Shown here piece by piece: positions 36,251-47,879 of a DNA stretch of 64,000 bases. Each line of letters begins with the position of its first letter. Position 1 is the stretch's first letter. Source of the DNA: Juglans regia (taxonomy: Eukaryota; Streptophyta; Magnoliopsida; Fagales; Juglandaceae). The notes beneath the pieces were generated by a model that did not search any database, was not told the origin of the DNA, and saw only the letters and a program-made list of their open reading frames with translations. Both the position numbers and the translations under genes were made by a program. The DNA is taken from assembly GCF_001411555.2 (NCBI RefSeq), contig NC_049904.1:26549370-26613369 (forward strand), given 5' to 3'.

Positions 36251-37189
36251 GAGTGACGGGGATATATGCTCACAAAGTTCATGACTACATATATAGCAAG
36301 AGAAATGCTCAAAGCCAGTTGGGTGTGTACGTAGCACCTTAATTTACACTAACCAATAATATCTCAAACAAATATGAGACTTATGTGATTTATTATGTGT
36401 CTTGATGTATTGACTCAACCCCTTTTCATTTGTCTCCCCTCTCACATGCCTACTATCCCCTCTCCTTTCTCCTCTCCCCTCTTCTTTTTCCTCTCCCCTC
36501 TTTCCTCTGGGGCAAATTTCACACGAGCAAAAAAGGAGAAACTTTGAAGAACATATATAAAATTTTTATTGTTTTATTTTGGCATTTAGACCTTGACCAG
36601 TTCATTGAGTAACTTTTGCGCTAAAAAGATCCTGGCCAATTCTGACATTCTTGGAAGAATTCTTATGCCAAAGAATTATGAGTCGAGAAACACCTTGTTA
36701 AACTTGAAGGAGAAAGATTACTTTGTTCTTTAAAAGTTAATGTTATAGTCTGCTATTGCAAGAAGACCGTGGGGTTCGAAAGGACTACCCCAAAATTATA
36801 GACTAAGCTCACTCAAACATAAATCGATTCCACATTTTCTCAGCAGCCAAACAGAAATTAAAATATAACAAAATCAAAGTAAAAACTGACCAAAGAGATC
36901 AAAAACTAATGGCGGAGGGGTTCATTGAGAGATCATGCATAGGGCGGTTGTGTGGTATTTTTCGTTAAAAAAAAAATGATAAAACTAGCTCTCTACAACC
37001 AAATAGAAAAATGAATGAAGAAAAATTAAACAAAAGGCGAAAAAATGGGAAAAAACTCTTTTTCTATTATTGACTATTGCTCAAAGGAGTTGGATTGTTT
37101 GGGAGCGCATGATGTTTGCGCATGAGACTTGAGGTTGAGGGGGGGCAATAGTCGGAGGAGATGAAGGGGGGTTCGAATGAGATATTATT

Positions 37190-37310
37190 TGCTTTGAGAG
37201 AGAGAGTGTGTGTGTATGTATTTTAGAGAGAGAGAGAAAGCGAAGGAGGGAGCAAGCGATGGGGATGTGGGAGGAGAGGGAGAGAGAGAGAGAGAGAGAG
37301 GGAAGAGATC
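37190..37310. repeat. GA-rich microsatellite region
   Basis: Interrupted (GA)n blocks at 37194-37206, 37224-37236 and 37280-37300 with a short (TG)n between the first two. Confidence 0.9.
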
Positions 37311-38772
37311 ATAGAAAGAAATAAAAGATAATTACTTGCATGCGGGTGTAAACTCAATTTTACTGCAACTCCTACGTGGCAACTCGTCATTCGCTGGTGT
37401 GAAAGGGAACTACACTCCCGACCGGCTGGGAGCTTCACCCATATAGCAATTGTCCAAACTTAGCCCACCATCAACTAGAAAGCCACAACGTACATACAAC
37501 ATAAAAGCATTATATGATGATTTGTTGTAGTGAGTTACAAGTTCATCATCACATGTACGTACGTACATGACAAGCATATTGTAAGAACTATAATTAATCA
37601 CAAAAATCTCAATAAAATGGATATTCCTTGAGAAGTCATGTCATTTGGTTTAGTTATTAAGTACTGACGGAAAGAAATTATTGAACGAAAATGAATTATA
37701 TTTGCATATGAATATGGTGACATTCTAGTGAAGATATTTGTCCCAACACAAATTGGTGCTAGACAAAAGAATTGTAAGTGTTTAAGTTGTGCATAAATAG
37801 TCTCTATTTACGGATCTCATAAGGTACACTGGTTGGTAAAAGATATAACTATTAAAATGAAAATAATTATTTGACTCAATCAAACGATTTGTGTCTCCTG
37901 ACATTTTCTCAAGTACTAACAGTGTCCCTTGAAAACCATCACCGTGGAAGAATACAAACAATACACCGTTTGGTATGTCATGATCACCCCTCAAATCTAC
38001 ATGATTGACTTTATCATTAATTATAAGTATTGATCTAGCTCAAAAGTTGATAGATTTCGATAATCGCTTTCTTATATATCTTGCTGGAGCCTGTCGGCGA
38101 TCCAATCATTCAGTGGCGCGGTTGATGACCTGAATAATTTTCCGGGTGCATCACATGACGTAATGGTTGAAGACTTGAAGTTGGTTTTATTGAAATCGGA
38201 CTTTAGATAAAATTTTGTAAGCTGCTTCTTGGCAGCTCCAAAGCGTGAGCTGCCTGTAACGTCCTAATTAAGCATAGATCTAAACGACATAATTGTCGTT
38301 TTGACTGGGTACGTACTTACTGATCATCTACGACAATTAATTAGCGTCCGTCATAAAATGGTGAAAACTAGGTCTAAACATCATCGTCAGATCAGACTTG
38401 AATCAAGTGACGTTTTCATGAGCTAATTGCCTGCCTGCTTTAACGAAAACATGACTAGCTAGCTAGCTGCGCGCATGCTGCAAATTAATTACAAAAATGA
38501 TTAGATTGCAAGCAAATTCATTATCGTTTGATATTATCTCAAACGATACGTACAAAAAGGTTCTTGAAATATTTATCAAATATTGGACTAAATAATTGGT
38601 CTAACGATATGGTACACCAACATGATGATTCATCTGTTTTAGTAATTACTGTCGCTGATATATTTTAATGGTGCATAGACTGAAAATCTTTTGATTATAG
38701 CTTCCATTAATATCACATCACCGGAAAAGGCAAGCACGTACATGTCTTACATAAACATATACATATACATAG

Positions 38773-38810
38773 ATATATATATGATATATATATATATATA
38801 TATATATATA
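38773..38810. repeat. (AT)n microsatellite
   Basis: About 38 bp of AT dinucleotides with one G interruption, 30 bp beyond the 3' end of the gene at 38841. Confidence 0.9.
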
Positions 38811-38840
38811 ATTGCGGAAAAAAGCTTTATATATAGGAGT

Positions 38841-39293
38841 TTACAGATGAAGAGAAGTATCAACATCTGTGTCAGAATCGGAATCCTTGAATTTATTCGA
38901 AGGAGTGAGCGCTGCCGAAGAGGGTATATGATCTATAGGCCACGAGTTCATCGAGAGTGTGCCGGTGCCGTCGCTGTAGCCAGCACTGTAGCCCGATTGT
39001 CTGCTCTGAGATGGCGGCAAAATGGGGAGGGGAACTTGGGGAGGCGACCCTGGTGGTGGTGGTGGAAGGATAAACTCGGAGTGGAAAAAGGACCTCGATT
39101 GCTCACAATGCATACTGGGGACGTTGTTGGGATTTTTCATGTGTTGTTTTGGTTCGGCGAGGATTCTCATGAGCTCTCTTTCCTCTCTCATTTCCTTCAC
39201 TTTCTGCAGCTTTCTGAACCTTTCCTGCAATAGAGCAATGGAGGAATGAATGGCGGTGGAATCGGCCTGCTCTTCCCTACTACTACTGCTCAT
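38841..39293 (-). CDS. plant-specific coiled-coil/proline-rich protein, unknown function
   Basis: One open frame of 150 residues. Residues 1-15 are Ser-rich; 16-50 form a strongly charged amphipathic helix (LLQERFRKLQKVKEMREE), probably a short coiled coil; 75-95 are Pro-rich (LPPPPPGSPP); the tail is acidic and ends DVDTSLHL. From memory, similar proteins with the same LLQERFR helix and the same DVDTSLHL end occur in other eudicots and are uncharacterised. No signal peptide or membrane helix is seen. The end contains an L-x-L, so a link to EAR-type repression motifs is possible but unproven. A TATATATAC element lies about 95-105 bases before the ATG on the minus strand. No intron is needed to make a complete product. 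Confidence 0.7.
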   Translation of the reverse strand: MSSSSREEQADSTAIHSSIALLQERFRKLQKVKEMREERELMRILAEPKQHMKNPNNVPSMHCEQSRSFFHSEFILPPPPPGSPPQVPLPILPPSQSRQSGYSAGYSDGTGTLSMNSWPIDHIPSSAALTPSNKFKDSDSDTDVDTSLHL

Positions 39294-42200
39294 TTCAGAA
39301 AAGTATTGTATATGTAAAAATATTTCTCAAGTTAGTCGGATGGTGGAGTAGTAACCTAGCTCTCTGAAGAACCTTAAATATATATTTGTATATATAGGGA
39401 GTCTTCGGTATTGTCAAGATCGTTCATTTTCAAACAAATGTTCCAAGCAAGTTTAGCAGTTCGATGAGATAATTTCAATGATTTAGAAAAAGATTGAGAG
39501 AATCAGCAACTAAAGCTGCAAAGTCCAAAAGGAAGATGGTTGAGTGGCCAAATCTAAGGGGGGCTATTTTGTTTAGTGTACATGACATGAGGAGAGAGGC
39601 AACAGCATTGCTAAAGAGGAAAAGGGTTTTGAAGAAACTCCAAAGGGAATGTTGAAACTAGCACATGGAAGGGTGTGTTTGGAGGAATAATAGGGTTTGG
39701 ATGATGCTGTGTGTCAGCTTGTCCCCCAAAAAAAAAACTCTCTTTAATTAGCCTTGGAAGCGATAGATCTAGCTATATATCTAGCTAGACTATTTCCTTT
39801 TGTTTTCTGAAATAAACATCTCTCTCACAAATTCTTCTCTTTGTTGATGCAGACTAGGTGGGATTGGTCCGAGGGGAAGAAGACAAGGATCAGAAGAGGG
39901 GAAAATAATCTTGAAAAGTCATCATTCTTTCATCGAACAATATTGATGTAGGACAAAGACAAACATACCAACATTCTCTCACCCTCCCAATATAGGTTTT
40001 GTCTGGGAGTTTTTGGCACAGAATGGCATGCAGAAATCAAAGCTGCAGATGCTACTAAGACATGGCTTGGATGCTTCTTTTGTCAAGCTTTTAGCGCGCG
40101 CGCGCACCCTCCATTATTTTCTTTGGGGAACTTCGATAGTTCGAGAGATCACGACGGTGTGCATGAGAAGACACATACATACATACATACATAAATACAT
40201 ATATGCATGCATGTTCATTTAAATGTACACTGCCGCAAACGTTTAAAATATGATTACTATAATTCTCAAAAAAATTCTTTTTTTACTTCAATTTACAACA
40301 TAATCTGATATTTACTCTCAATATGATATGATCATATCATCATGATGAACAAAAAATAAGTGAAGTGATATATATTATAATATTATTGGTCAGATCTTAT
40401 AGGATATGTTAAACTACAATTAATTAAATTGGTAGAAGTAATTAAAAAAAACCCCAAAAGTTGTTAAAAATTATTTATTCTCCCAAAAAATCAAAATAAT
40501 CCCAAAACTCCCCAAAATATGTGATACTCAGTTTTAAAAAATTTGAAACAATTACTTATGTCTTTTATTAAAGTCAAAATTTAGTCCAGAATCTGAACTA
40601 CAAATTAGTTTTTTTTTTTTTTTTTCGAAAAGTCGTCGTCCATGCAGTACTTTTGGACCTAAAAGCTGCTGTTTTCTAAAAGCTAAACATAATATCTTTA
40701 TAAAAAGACTCATAACTCATATAACCTTATTCTATTATATATGCGATCCGACGTAAATATTGAATCTAACCTTTTTTTTTTCTTCTTTTCTGTATACTTC
40801 CTATATATCTTTTCTTTTTTTTTTTTGCTCAATTATTATGTTCACAACTTCAAAGAAAAACGTTAAATCATGAATACAATAGTTTTTTTTATTGAAAGAG
40901 GGCAAATCGAGATTTGTTTCATATACATCATGTCATATTATAATATCCGGCCTGCCATGCTGCATGCTAGCTAGGTTGAAATTTCATTGTATCTTATATA
41001 TAATATAATATTGGGTTTACAATTTATATATCATTTTTTATGAATAACTAAATATATGTTGGGGGCAAAGATCAAGTTAGCTTAAAGATCAAGTTAGCAA
41101 GGTCATGATGACCATGCATGCAGGGGTTGAGAGGCGACCCATCTACACACCAAACAATGGGCGATTTACGCATGGTGAGCAATATCATGAAGGCAAGGTA
41201 CGGAGACAGGACTTGCTGCAACTTGGCGACCACTAGTACTCCAAGCTCATCATAACCAAAGATGACACGTAGGAACCCTTCTCAGGGAATGGAAATTTCC
41301 ATATCGAACCCCTTTAGTGGATGACAGCATATCCAACATTAATTAAACAAAGAAATACGAATATGACAAGTATTACTTAAAGACTAAGTACTCGATCGAT
41401 GGAGAGCATGCAGAAGCTGGACTAGGCTTCCTACGCAAATGGACATGAGGAAGCCAAAGTATAGTAAATATTACGACATAAGCAAAAAGTAAAAGGATAC
41501 GAAGATGGTAGCATGCAAGTTATATGACTTCCTATCAGTTTCTTTTCTAAGCCATGACCAAGCTCTTGTTCTCTCTTCTGTAGGATCCACCGATCGAGTA
41601 CGAAGATGGTGGCCTATGTAGATAAGAAACTATATCAATAGATACATACTACGGAGCTGATCGTGCCTCATAATAAGGCATGTTCTTGATAGCTAGGGTT
41701 GAGACTCCCCACTCCTCTGTCGCTCAGTTCGCGACATCTTGCATGGAATATTTGCGGTGGACCCTGCCTAGCTCTTACCCAACGCTTGATGGATCATGTT
41801 AACTTGCTACATTGTTTAGAGGTAGGGCCTTAGAGGTGGCGGGAGAAGAGAACCCTGACCTTACTACTCACGAATTCTTTCAAGAAAGGATCATGTCCAT
41901 GGCATTAGAAGGCACAATGGAACCAGTGTAGCTTCTGTTGATGAATGGGCTATCGGGTCGTTCACTTGGAATCTCGCTACTCCCACATCAAAAACTGGGA
42001 CTAGAAGTTCTTTTTCGCTTCTAGAGTTGGTTGGGATTTTTCCATTGGTGAGGCCAGCTATCGCGAGTTTCCTGTGAAGGCCTCTTGGCGTTTTATTCCA
42101 TATGGTCGTGATTTCAAAGTTACTGATCCCAAGTCCCACCAGGGGAGAGGTTGAGCATTTGGATCTTATTTACTCATTGGTTAGGGAAAAGCCAACCTGT

Positions 42201-42548
42201 GTTGGTTCTGATGTGATCCTCACTCGAGAGAGTATTGACCGTTTCTTTGTGGTACCAAACTGGTCGCATGTTGTAGGTCTTCAGATTTCAAAAAAAAGAA
42301 TATCGTTCCTGTCTAATTTATATGTCGATTATCATCATGATCACATTGACACAGTTTGTCTCCAATTTGCAGACGCATATGCATCCCATGCACTCTCTGC
42401 TTGTCCCAAACAAAAAATAATCTTGTTTTGCTCAATCAATTGGAAATGAATTACAGTACAATTACAAATTAAGCGTATACCATGCACCCCACATATATCA
42501 AATTATCTCTACTTTTGTCATCCTCCTAATCCCTTCCTCACCGAAACT
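39294..42548. other. spacer between the small gene and the copia insertion
   Basis: The first ~110 bases are the likely promoter and leader of the minus-strand gene. A (GC)n-like GCGCGCGCGC lies near 40096 and a (CATA)n run near 40177-40205. 41690-42450 is less AT-rich and has a plus-strand open stretch (42102-42449, starting MVVISKLLIPSPTRG) with no domain I recognise. Confidence 0.45.
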
Positions 42549-42723
42549 TTATTTGGTGCATTTGATGGCCTGGGAAACTGGACCCGCTTTGGACTTCATC
42601 AACTCGACGACCACCGCATCATACATGCAGCAATGAAACTCAGCCCCACTCCCCATTTCCTTGGCTCGGATACATTCCTAGCTCACACTCCACCACATCT
42701 TTTCCACCAACCCATCCATCTTC
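42549..42723 (-). pseudogene. gene fragment, 3' half, cut off by the copia insertion
   Basis: On the minus strand this left flank of the retrotransposon has a frame with coding character, GSGAEFHCCMYDAVVVELM, then SKAGPVSQAIKCTK and a TAA stop at 42549-42551. The same frame has a TAG nearer the insertion. With the element and one target copy removed it continues the frame in the right flank (47386-47639), with one frame change. The family is not recognised. Confidence 0.5.
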
Positions 42724-43001
42724 TGTTGGAAGATAAAGACAAAACAATAGAAGAGGAAAGAGCACTCACACGTCGGTACTCTGTTTTTCTTAATTAATTC
42801 AATATTGTTTCAGTACATCAATATATAAAACCAAAAGAAAATTCTGGAAATTAAATTAATGACATTTATGGCCTTTCAGATTCACTAGACGGTACACACC
42901 TAGATACAATGAAAATAAACTTTCCAGTTTTCACATATCTCATAAATGAACAACTTAATAAATTGTGGCCTTTTGCAATAAATCAAGTTTAATCTTCAAC
43001 A
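42724..43001 (-). repeat. 3' LTR of the young copia element
   Basis: 278 bp, TG...CA ends, 4-bp or longer inverted tips (TGTTG/CAACA). The last codons and stop of gag-pol (42989-42991) lie inside it. Confidence 0.96.
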
Positions 43002-46000
43002 TTCCCCCTTAAACTTGACATCTTTCCAACACCAATCATCATCCTCAACTTCTGAAATGTATCATATTTGAGAGGCTTTGTGAATATATCAGCAGCTTGG
43101 TCAAGTGACTTCACATACTCTACCTCCACGTACCTGCTCTCAATGCATTGTCGAATAAAATGATACTTTGTTTCAATATGCTTGCTTCGATTATGAAACA
43201 CTGGGTTCTTTGCTAGAGCAATAGCTGACTTATTATCCATCATGATCTTGGTAGCTTCATTTTGCTCAAAATGGAGTTCCTTCAGCAATATCTTTAACCA
43301 AATTGCATGACAAGCACAAGTAGTAGCAGCAACGTACTCAGCTTCACAAGTTGAAAGAGTGACTATGGGTTGTTTTTTAGAACACCAGGAAATTGCATTA
43401 TTTCCCAAGAAAAAGACAAACCCAGTAGTACTCTTCCTATCATCACTATCTCCACCATAATCACTATCACAATAGCCCATTAACTTGAACTTATTTGAAG
43501 TAGAGTAAAAAATTCCATAATCAAGAGTACCTTTAAGATAACGAAGGATCCTCTTGGCTGCTTTCATGTGTGTTTCAGATGGATTTTCCATAAAGCGACT
43601 CACAAGTCCAACTGAAAAAACAATTTCAGGTCTAGTACAAGTCAAGTATCTTAAGCTTCCCACAAGACTTCTGAACAACGTTGGATCAACCTTTTGTAGC
43701 CCTTTCTCCTGTTTTGAAAGTTTAACTCCACACTCCATAGGCGTATTGACAGGATTGCAATCCAACATCTTGAACTTCTTTAGCACTTCCTTTGTATAGG
43801 CTTCTTGCGAGATGAAAATCTCATCCTTCATTTGCTTAACTTCAATTCCCAAATAATAAGACATGAGTCCCATATCACTCATCTCAAACTCTTGAGCCAT
43901 AACCTTCTTAAAGACTTCAAACATCTTTTGATTGTTTCCTGTGAATATAAGATCATCCACATAGACACAAACAAATAATAAATCTTCATGTTCCTTTTTC
44001 ACATAGAGTGCATATTCATGAATGCATCTAGTGAAACCATTCTCTTTAAAATACTTATCAAGACGGCTATTCCAAGCTCTTGGAGCTTGCTTTAATCCAT
44101 ATAAGGCCTTTTTAAGTCTAAGCACTTTATCTTCATAACCTTCAATAACAAAACCGGGAGGTTGTTCAATATAAACTTCTTCCTCAAGATAACCATTCAA
44201 AAAAGCGGACTTAACATCCATTTGATGGATCTTCCATTGATATTGAGCTGCAAGTGAAAGTAGTAGTCGGATTGTCTCTAAACGAGCAACGGGAGCAAAA
44301 ACTTCTTCATAGTCAATGCCATATTTTTGCTTGTAGCCTTTTACAACAAGCCTTGCTTTGTATCTTTCCACTTCACCCTTGGAATTCTTCTTGACTTTAT
44401 ACACCCATTTGACTCCAATTACTTGATTACCACTTGGAAGTGAGGCTAGCTCCCAAGTGTCGTTCTTTTTAATGGCTTGAATTTCCTCCTCCATGGCTTG
44501 TATCCATTTTTTATCTTTCATAGCTTCTTCAAAATTCAAAGGCTCATTACTAGAGTATAAGCATAACAAATTCTCATCTTCTAACCTTTCGGTTTCTTCA
44601 TAGAGATCCTCAATGCTTCGATATTTTTGAGGACCTTCACTTGAGCTAGATGAAGATGATGCTATTGAGGATGATGTTGGCGTTGTTGGAGATACAATTT
44701 CATCTTGGACTTCTTGTGTTGACGTTTCTTCATCAAAATAGGGGAGAAAATCATAAGCATTTTCATTTTTTGTACTCCAATCCCATGTTGCATCTTCTTC
44801 AAATTCAACATCTCTACTAATAATGACTTTATTGTTGCTTGGATTGAAGAACTTGTAGCCTTTTGAGTTCTCATCGTAGCCGATAAACACAACCTTCTTA
44901 CTCCGATCATCAAGCTTTGATCTCTCTTGCTCTGGAACTTGAACATAGGCAATAGACCCAAAAACTCGCAAGTGTGACACATTTGGCTTCCATCCATTCC
45001 ATGCTTCTTGTGGCGTCACATCCTTCAAACTTTTGGTAGGTGAGCGATTAGAGATGTAAACTGCACATGCAACCGCTTCAGCCCAAAATTCTTTTGGCAT
45101 CGACTTGCTTTTCAACATGGTCCTTGCCATATTGAGAATTGTTCGGTTCTTCCTTTCAACAACCCCATTTTGTTGTGGCGATCTAGGAACGGTCAAGGGA
45201 CGACGAATTCCATGTGTCTCACAAAAAACCTTGAATTCGTTGGAAGTGAACTCACCACCTCTATCGGTTCTTAGAGATTTGATTTCATAGCCACTTTCTT
45301 TTTCGACACGAGCTTTGAATCTTTTGAATGCCTCAAAAGCCTCACTTTTTTTCTTCAAAAAATAAACCCATGTTTTTCTTGAATAATCATCAATAAAGAG
45401 CAAGAAGTAAGAACTTTTACCAAGAGATGGAGGCTTGATTGGACCACAAACATCTGCATGTATAAGTTGAAGTGGCTCGATGGCTCTTGAATTGGATTGC
45501 TTGGGAAAGCTCTTTCTTGAATGCTTCCCTAGTAAACAAGCTTCACATAACTGATCAGGATGATCAATCAATGGAATACCTTTCACCATCCTCTTTGCTC
45601 CCAAATCTCTAAGCCCTCCAAAATTAAGATGCCCATATCTCATATGCCAAATCCATGATGTATCTTTAATACACGTCTTTAAGCACATGGCTTCATTAGT
45701 CTTCATATTCAACAAAAACATGCGATTTCTTGTCATAGAAGACTTAGCAATAAGGTTCCCTTCTTTATCTCTAAGCCAAAGAAAACGATCTTCCATGTTT
45801 ATTTTGCAACCATTCTCCATGAGTTGCCCAATACTCAAAATATTATTTTTCATCTTAGGAATGTAATAAACATTAGGAAGAATCTTATGGCTCCCATTCT
45901 TTGCCTCAAACAAAATTGTACCTTTGCCTTTAATCTCCACCTTTGATTCATCACCGAAGCGCACATGGCCCATCACTTTGGTGTCAAGTTCCACAAATTT

Positions 46001-47077
46001 GCTTCTATCGCCCGTCATGTGGTTGCTAGCTCCATTATCTAGATACCACATATTCTTCTCACCATTGTGCTCTTCATTAAGCGTGAGGAATAATACGGGC
46101 TCCTCAACATCTTCCTTGTGCAAAATGAACTTTGTCTCCTCTTCTACTTTCTTGGTTTGACACTCCCAAGAATAATGCCCATATTTTCCACAAGAATAAC
46201 ATTCAATTTGACTTTTGTCATTCTTTACCTCATGATTGCCTCTTCCTCTTCCTCTTCCTCTTCCACGACCTCTTGAAAAATTTTGATTTCTTCCCTCTTG
46301 AGAAAAACTTTGCTCTGCTTTTCCTCTTCCACGACCACGTCCTCGTCCACGGCCTCGACCTCTTCCACGTCCTTGGCCTCTTCTACCATTTTCACAAGCT
46401 TCTCCTTTATCTTTCAGGGAAAGCTTTGCTTGCAAGGCTTGCTCCACTTGCTCTTGCTTGCCTCGGTTCATCCTTTCTTCATGAGCCCGTAAGGATCCAT
46501 TTAATTCATCAATGGACATGATCTCCAAATCTTTAGATTCTTCAATGGCTACAGCTATATGGTCAAATTTGAAGTTGAGAGAGCGGAGAATTTTCTCAAC
46601 AACACGAACATCTTCTAATTTTTCTCCAAGCCTCTTCAATTGATTCACCACCATCAGAACTCTTGTGAAGTAATCTGAGATGGATTCACTCTCTTTCATC
46701 AAAAGAGATTCAAACTCAGCCCTTAGAGTTTGAAGACACACTTTCTTCACTCTTTCAACTCCCATGACGGAGTTACGAAGAGTCTCCCATGCTTGCTTGG
46801 AGTTTGTTTCGTTGGCCACTTTCTCTAACATTTCATCATCTAAACCTTGATAAATGACTGTGAGCGCAGTTTGATCTTTCTTCCTTTCTTTCTCCAAGGC
46901 TTCCTTTTGGGCTTGATTCAAAGACTCCTCATTTTGAGGTTGAACAAAACCTTTCTCAACAATCTCCCATAGTCCTTGGGAGCCAAGGATAGCCTTCATC
47001 CGGATTGCCCAGTTTTCATAATTGAGCTTGGTGAGTTGTGGATATTGGAAAGAAAGAGAGGTTCCTTTAGAAAACAT
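42989..47077 (-). CDS. copia Gag-Pol polyprotein, intact
   Basis: One frame with no internal stop. It is open from 47149, but the likely start is the Met at 47077 ([14 protein letters not shown]), since the earlier codons lie in the LTR and primer site; that gives 1362 residues. Numbered from 47149: gag with a [14 protein letters not shown] start at 39; Arg-Gly dipeptide tracts at 259-276 and 293-304; CCHC knuckle [14 protein letters not shown] at 317-330; protease motif DNGASNHM at 371 (Asn where Ser or Thr is usual); integrase zinc domain from 502, catalytic Asp566, Asp629 and Glu665 (last spacing 35); RT from about 895 with YVDD at 1063-1066; RNase H acidic residues at 1228, 1269 and 1305. 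The single-frame gag-pol is usual for plant copia. Confidence 0.95.
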   Translation of the reverse strand: MFSKGTSLSFQYPQLTKLNYENWAIRMKAILGSQGLWEIVEKGFVQPQNEESLNQAQKEALEKERKKDQTALTVIYQGLDDEMLEKVANETNSKQAWETLRNSVMGVERVKKVCLQTLRAEFESLLMKESESISDYFTRVLMVVNQLKRLGEKLEDVRVVEKILRSLNFKFDHIAVAIEESKDLEIMSIDELNGSLRAHEERMNRGKQEQVEQALQAKLSLKDKGEACENGRRGQGRGRGRGRGRGRGRGRGKAEQSFSQEGRNQNFSRGRGRGRGRGRGNHEVKNDKSQIECYSCGKYGHYSWECQTKKVEEETKFILHKEDVEEPVLFLTLNEEHNGEKNMWYLDNGASNHMTGDRSKFVELDTKVMGHVRFGDESKVEIKGKGTILFEAKNGSHKILPNVYYIPKMKNNILSIGQLMENGCKINMEDRFLWLRDKEGNLIAKSSMTRNRMFLLNMKTNEAMCLKTCIKDTSWIWHMRYGHLNFGGLRDLGAKRMVKGIPLIDHPDQLCEACLLGKHSRKSFPKQSNSRAIEPLQLIHADVCGPIKPPSLGKSSYFLLFIDDYSRKTWVYFLKKKSEAFEAFKRFKARVEKESGYEIKSLRTDRGGEFTSNEFKVFCETHGIRRPLTVPRSPQQNGVVERKNRTILNMARTMLKSKSMPKEFWAEAVACAVYISNRSPTKSLKDVTPQEAWNGWKPNVSHLRVFGSIAYVQVPEQERSKLDDRSKKVVFIGYDENSKGYKFFNPSNNKVIISRDVEFEEDATWDWSTKNENAYDFLPYFDEETSTQEVQDEIVSPTTPTSSSIASSSSSSSEGPQKYRSIEDLYEETERLEDENLLCLYSSNEPLNFEEAMKDKKWIQAMEEEIQAIKKNDTWELASLPSGNQVIGVKWVYKVKKNSKGEVERYKARLVVKGYKQKYGIDYEEVFAPVARLETIRLLLSLAAQYQWKIHQMDVKSAFLNGYLEEEVYIEQPPGFVIEGYEDKVLRLKKALYGLKQAPRAWNSRLDKYFKENGFTRCIHEYALYVKKEHEDLLFVCVYVDDLIFTGNNQKMFEVFKKVMAQEFEMSDMGLMSYYLGIEVKQMKDEIFISQEAYTKEVLKKFKMLDCNPVNTPMECGVKLSKQEKGLQKVDPTLFRSLVGSLRYLTCTRPEIVFSVGLVSRFMENPSETHMKAAKRILRYLKGTLDYGIFYSTSNKFKLMGYCDSDYGGDSDDRKSTTGFVFFLGNNAISWCSKKQPIVTLSTCEAEYVAATTCACHAIWLKILLKELHFEQNEATKIMMDNKSAIALAKNPVFHNRSKHIETKYHFIRQCIESRYVEVEYVKSLDQAADIFTKPLKYDTFQKLRMMIGVGKMSSLRGNVED
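43002..43010 (-). other. polypurine tract of the young copia element
   Basis: AAGGGGGAA on the minus strand, directly against the 3' LTR, the expected site for plus-strand DNA priming. Confidence 0.85.
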
Positions 47078-47093
47078 TTTCTTGAACCTAAGC

Positions 47094-47106
47094 TCTGATG
47101 CCACTC
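47094..47106 (-). other. primer-binding site of the young copia element
   Basis: TGGCATCAGAGC on the minus strand, one or two bases from the 5' LTR. It matches the complement of the initiator tRNA-Met 3' end with one change. Confidence 0.9.
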
Positions 47107-47385
47107 TGTTGGAAGATAGAGACAAAACAATAGAAGAGGAAAGAAGCACTCACACGTCGGTACTCTGTTTTTCTTAATTAATTCAATATTGTTTCAGTAC
47201 ATCAATATATAAAACCAAAAGAAAATTCTGGAAATTAAATTAATGACATTTATGGCCTTTCAGATTCACTAGACGGTACACACCTAGATACAATGAAAAT
47301 AAACTTTCCAGTTTTCACATATCTCGTAAATGAACAACTTAATAAATTGTGGCCTTTTGCAATAAATCAAGTTTAATCTTCAACA
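47107..47385 (-). repeat. 5' LTR of the young copia element
   Basis: 279 bp, near-identical to the 3' LTR. On the minus strand TTTTATATATTGATG inside it may serve as the TATA region. Confidence 0.96.
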
Positions 47386-47639
47386 TCTTCGTCCACAGTA
47401 CTGCCATTGATCTCTTCATTCCCCAAACACAACCCGCTCAGACCCATATTCACTAAATACCTCTCTCTCTCCATCTGCAACTCCCTTGCGGCCGCCTGTT
47501 TCTCGTATCTTCCGGTAATGGAAATCTTCAGGAGAGCCTTCGACCGGTGCTTCACGGCGAGGCATACTGTTAACAGGCCCGAAGGGATTCCAATCATGCA
47601 GCTCACAATCGTTTGAAAGTTCTCTCCAAAGTACTCCAT
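47386..47639 (-). pseudogene. gene fragment, 5' half, cut off by the copia insertion
   Basis: Minus-strand frame starting MEYFGENFQTIVSCMIG, then a hydrophobic stretch (GLLTVCLAVKHR) and a charged part (RYEKQAAARELQMERERYL). It runs into the target-site copy and LTR after VDED. Coding character is good and the plus-strand shadow frame is less plausible. The other half lies at 42549-42723. An upstream diverged duplicate at about 47660-47830 repeats the same motif order. The protein family is not recognised; it could be a fragment of a larger gene and not a complete small one. Confidence 0.5.
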
Positions 47640-47659
47640 AAGATGTCGGGAAAACTCTG

Positions 47660-47830
47660 CGAAATCAGACCTCCTGGTTATGGGGATCCTCTAGAGGGTC
47701 TTCGACTTACTTGACCGGTGCTTCACGAGGAGGTAGAACGATAAATGGCGCGGAGGGATTCCGAGCATGCAGCTTATGACTGATCGAAAGTTCTCAAATT
47801 CCAGCGACGGTTGAAAGTCGACTTCCCCGA
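47660..47830 (-). repeat. diverged duplicate of the interrupted fragment
   Basis: ACCGGTGCTTCACG, GAGGGATTCC, GCATGCAGCT and TCGAAAGTTCTC recur here in the same order and near the same spacing as in 47540-47620. Minus-strand reading gives FRSVISCMLGIP against FQTIVSCMIGIP in the other copy, with a stop later. It is a tandem duplication of about 170 bp that has since decayed. Confidence 0.65.
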
Positions 47831-47879
47831 CGTTGGTCTGGCAGTGGCCTTCTGATCAGCTTTTAATTTCGACTTCCAA

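Larger units (their letters stand above)
35513..38840. other. spacer with microsatellites, no gene recognised
   Basis: Contains pyrimidine-rich stretches near 35640-35870 and 36420-36520, an (AT)n run near 36218-36240, a GA-rich region at 37190-37310 and an (AT)n run at 38773-38810. Short open stretches here show no known domain. Identical short words such as AATGTCGTTTGG near 35580 hint at old transposon debris. Confidence 0.5.
42724..47385 (-). mobile_element. full-length young Ty1/copia retrotransposon
   Basis: Two LTRs (42724-43001 and 47107-47385) begin TGTTGGAAGAT and end TCTTCAACA in plus reading. They flank one uninterrupted gag-pol frame on the minus strand. The 5-bp target duplication TCTTC lies at 42719-42723 and 47386-47390. 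A primer site for initiator tRNA-Met and a purine tract are in place. The LTRs differ by two substitutions and one single-base indel over 279 bp, so the insertion is recent. Everything needed for an autonomous copia element is present by inspection. The lineage (possibly Ivana/Oryco-like by gag text) is a guess. Confidence 0.97.

Noticed and set aside
42102..42449. 115-codon plus-strand frame starting MVVISKLLIPSP
   Set aside because: No recognised domain and no splice or promoter context; kept only as a note in the spacer entry.
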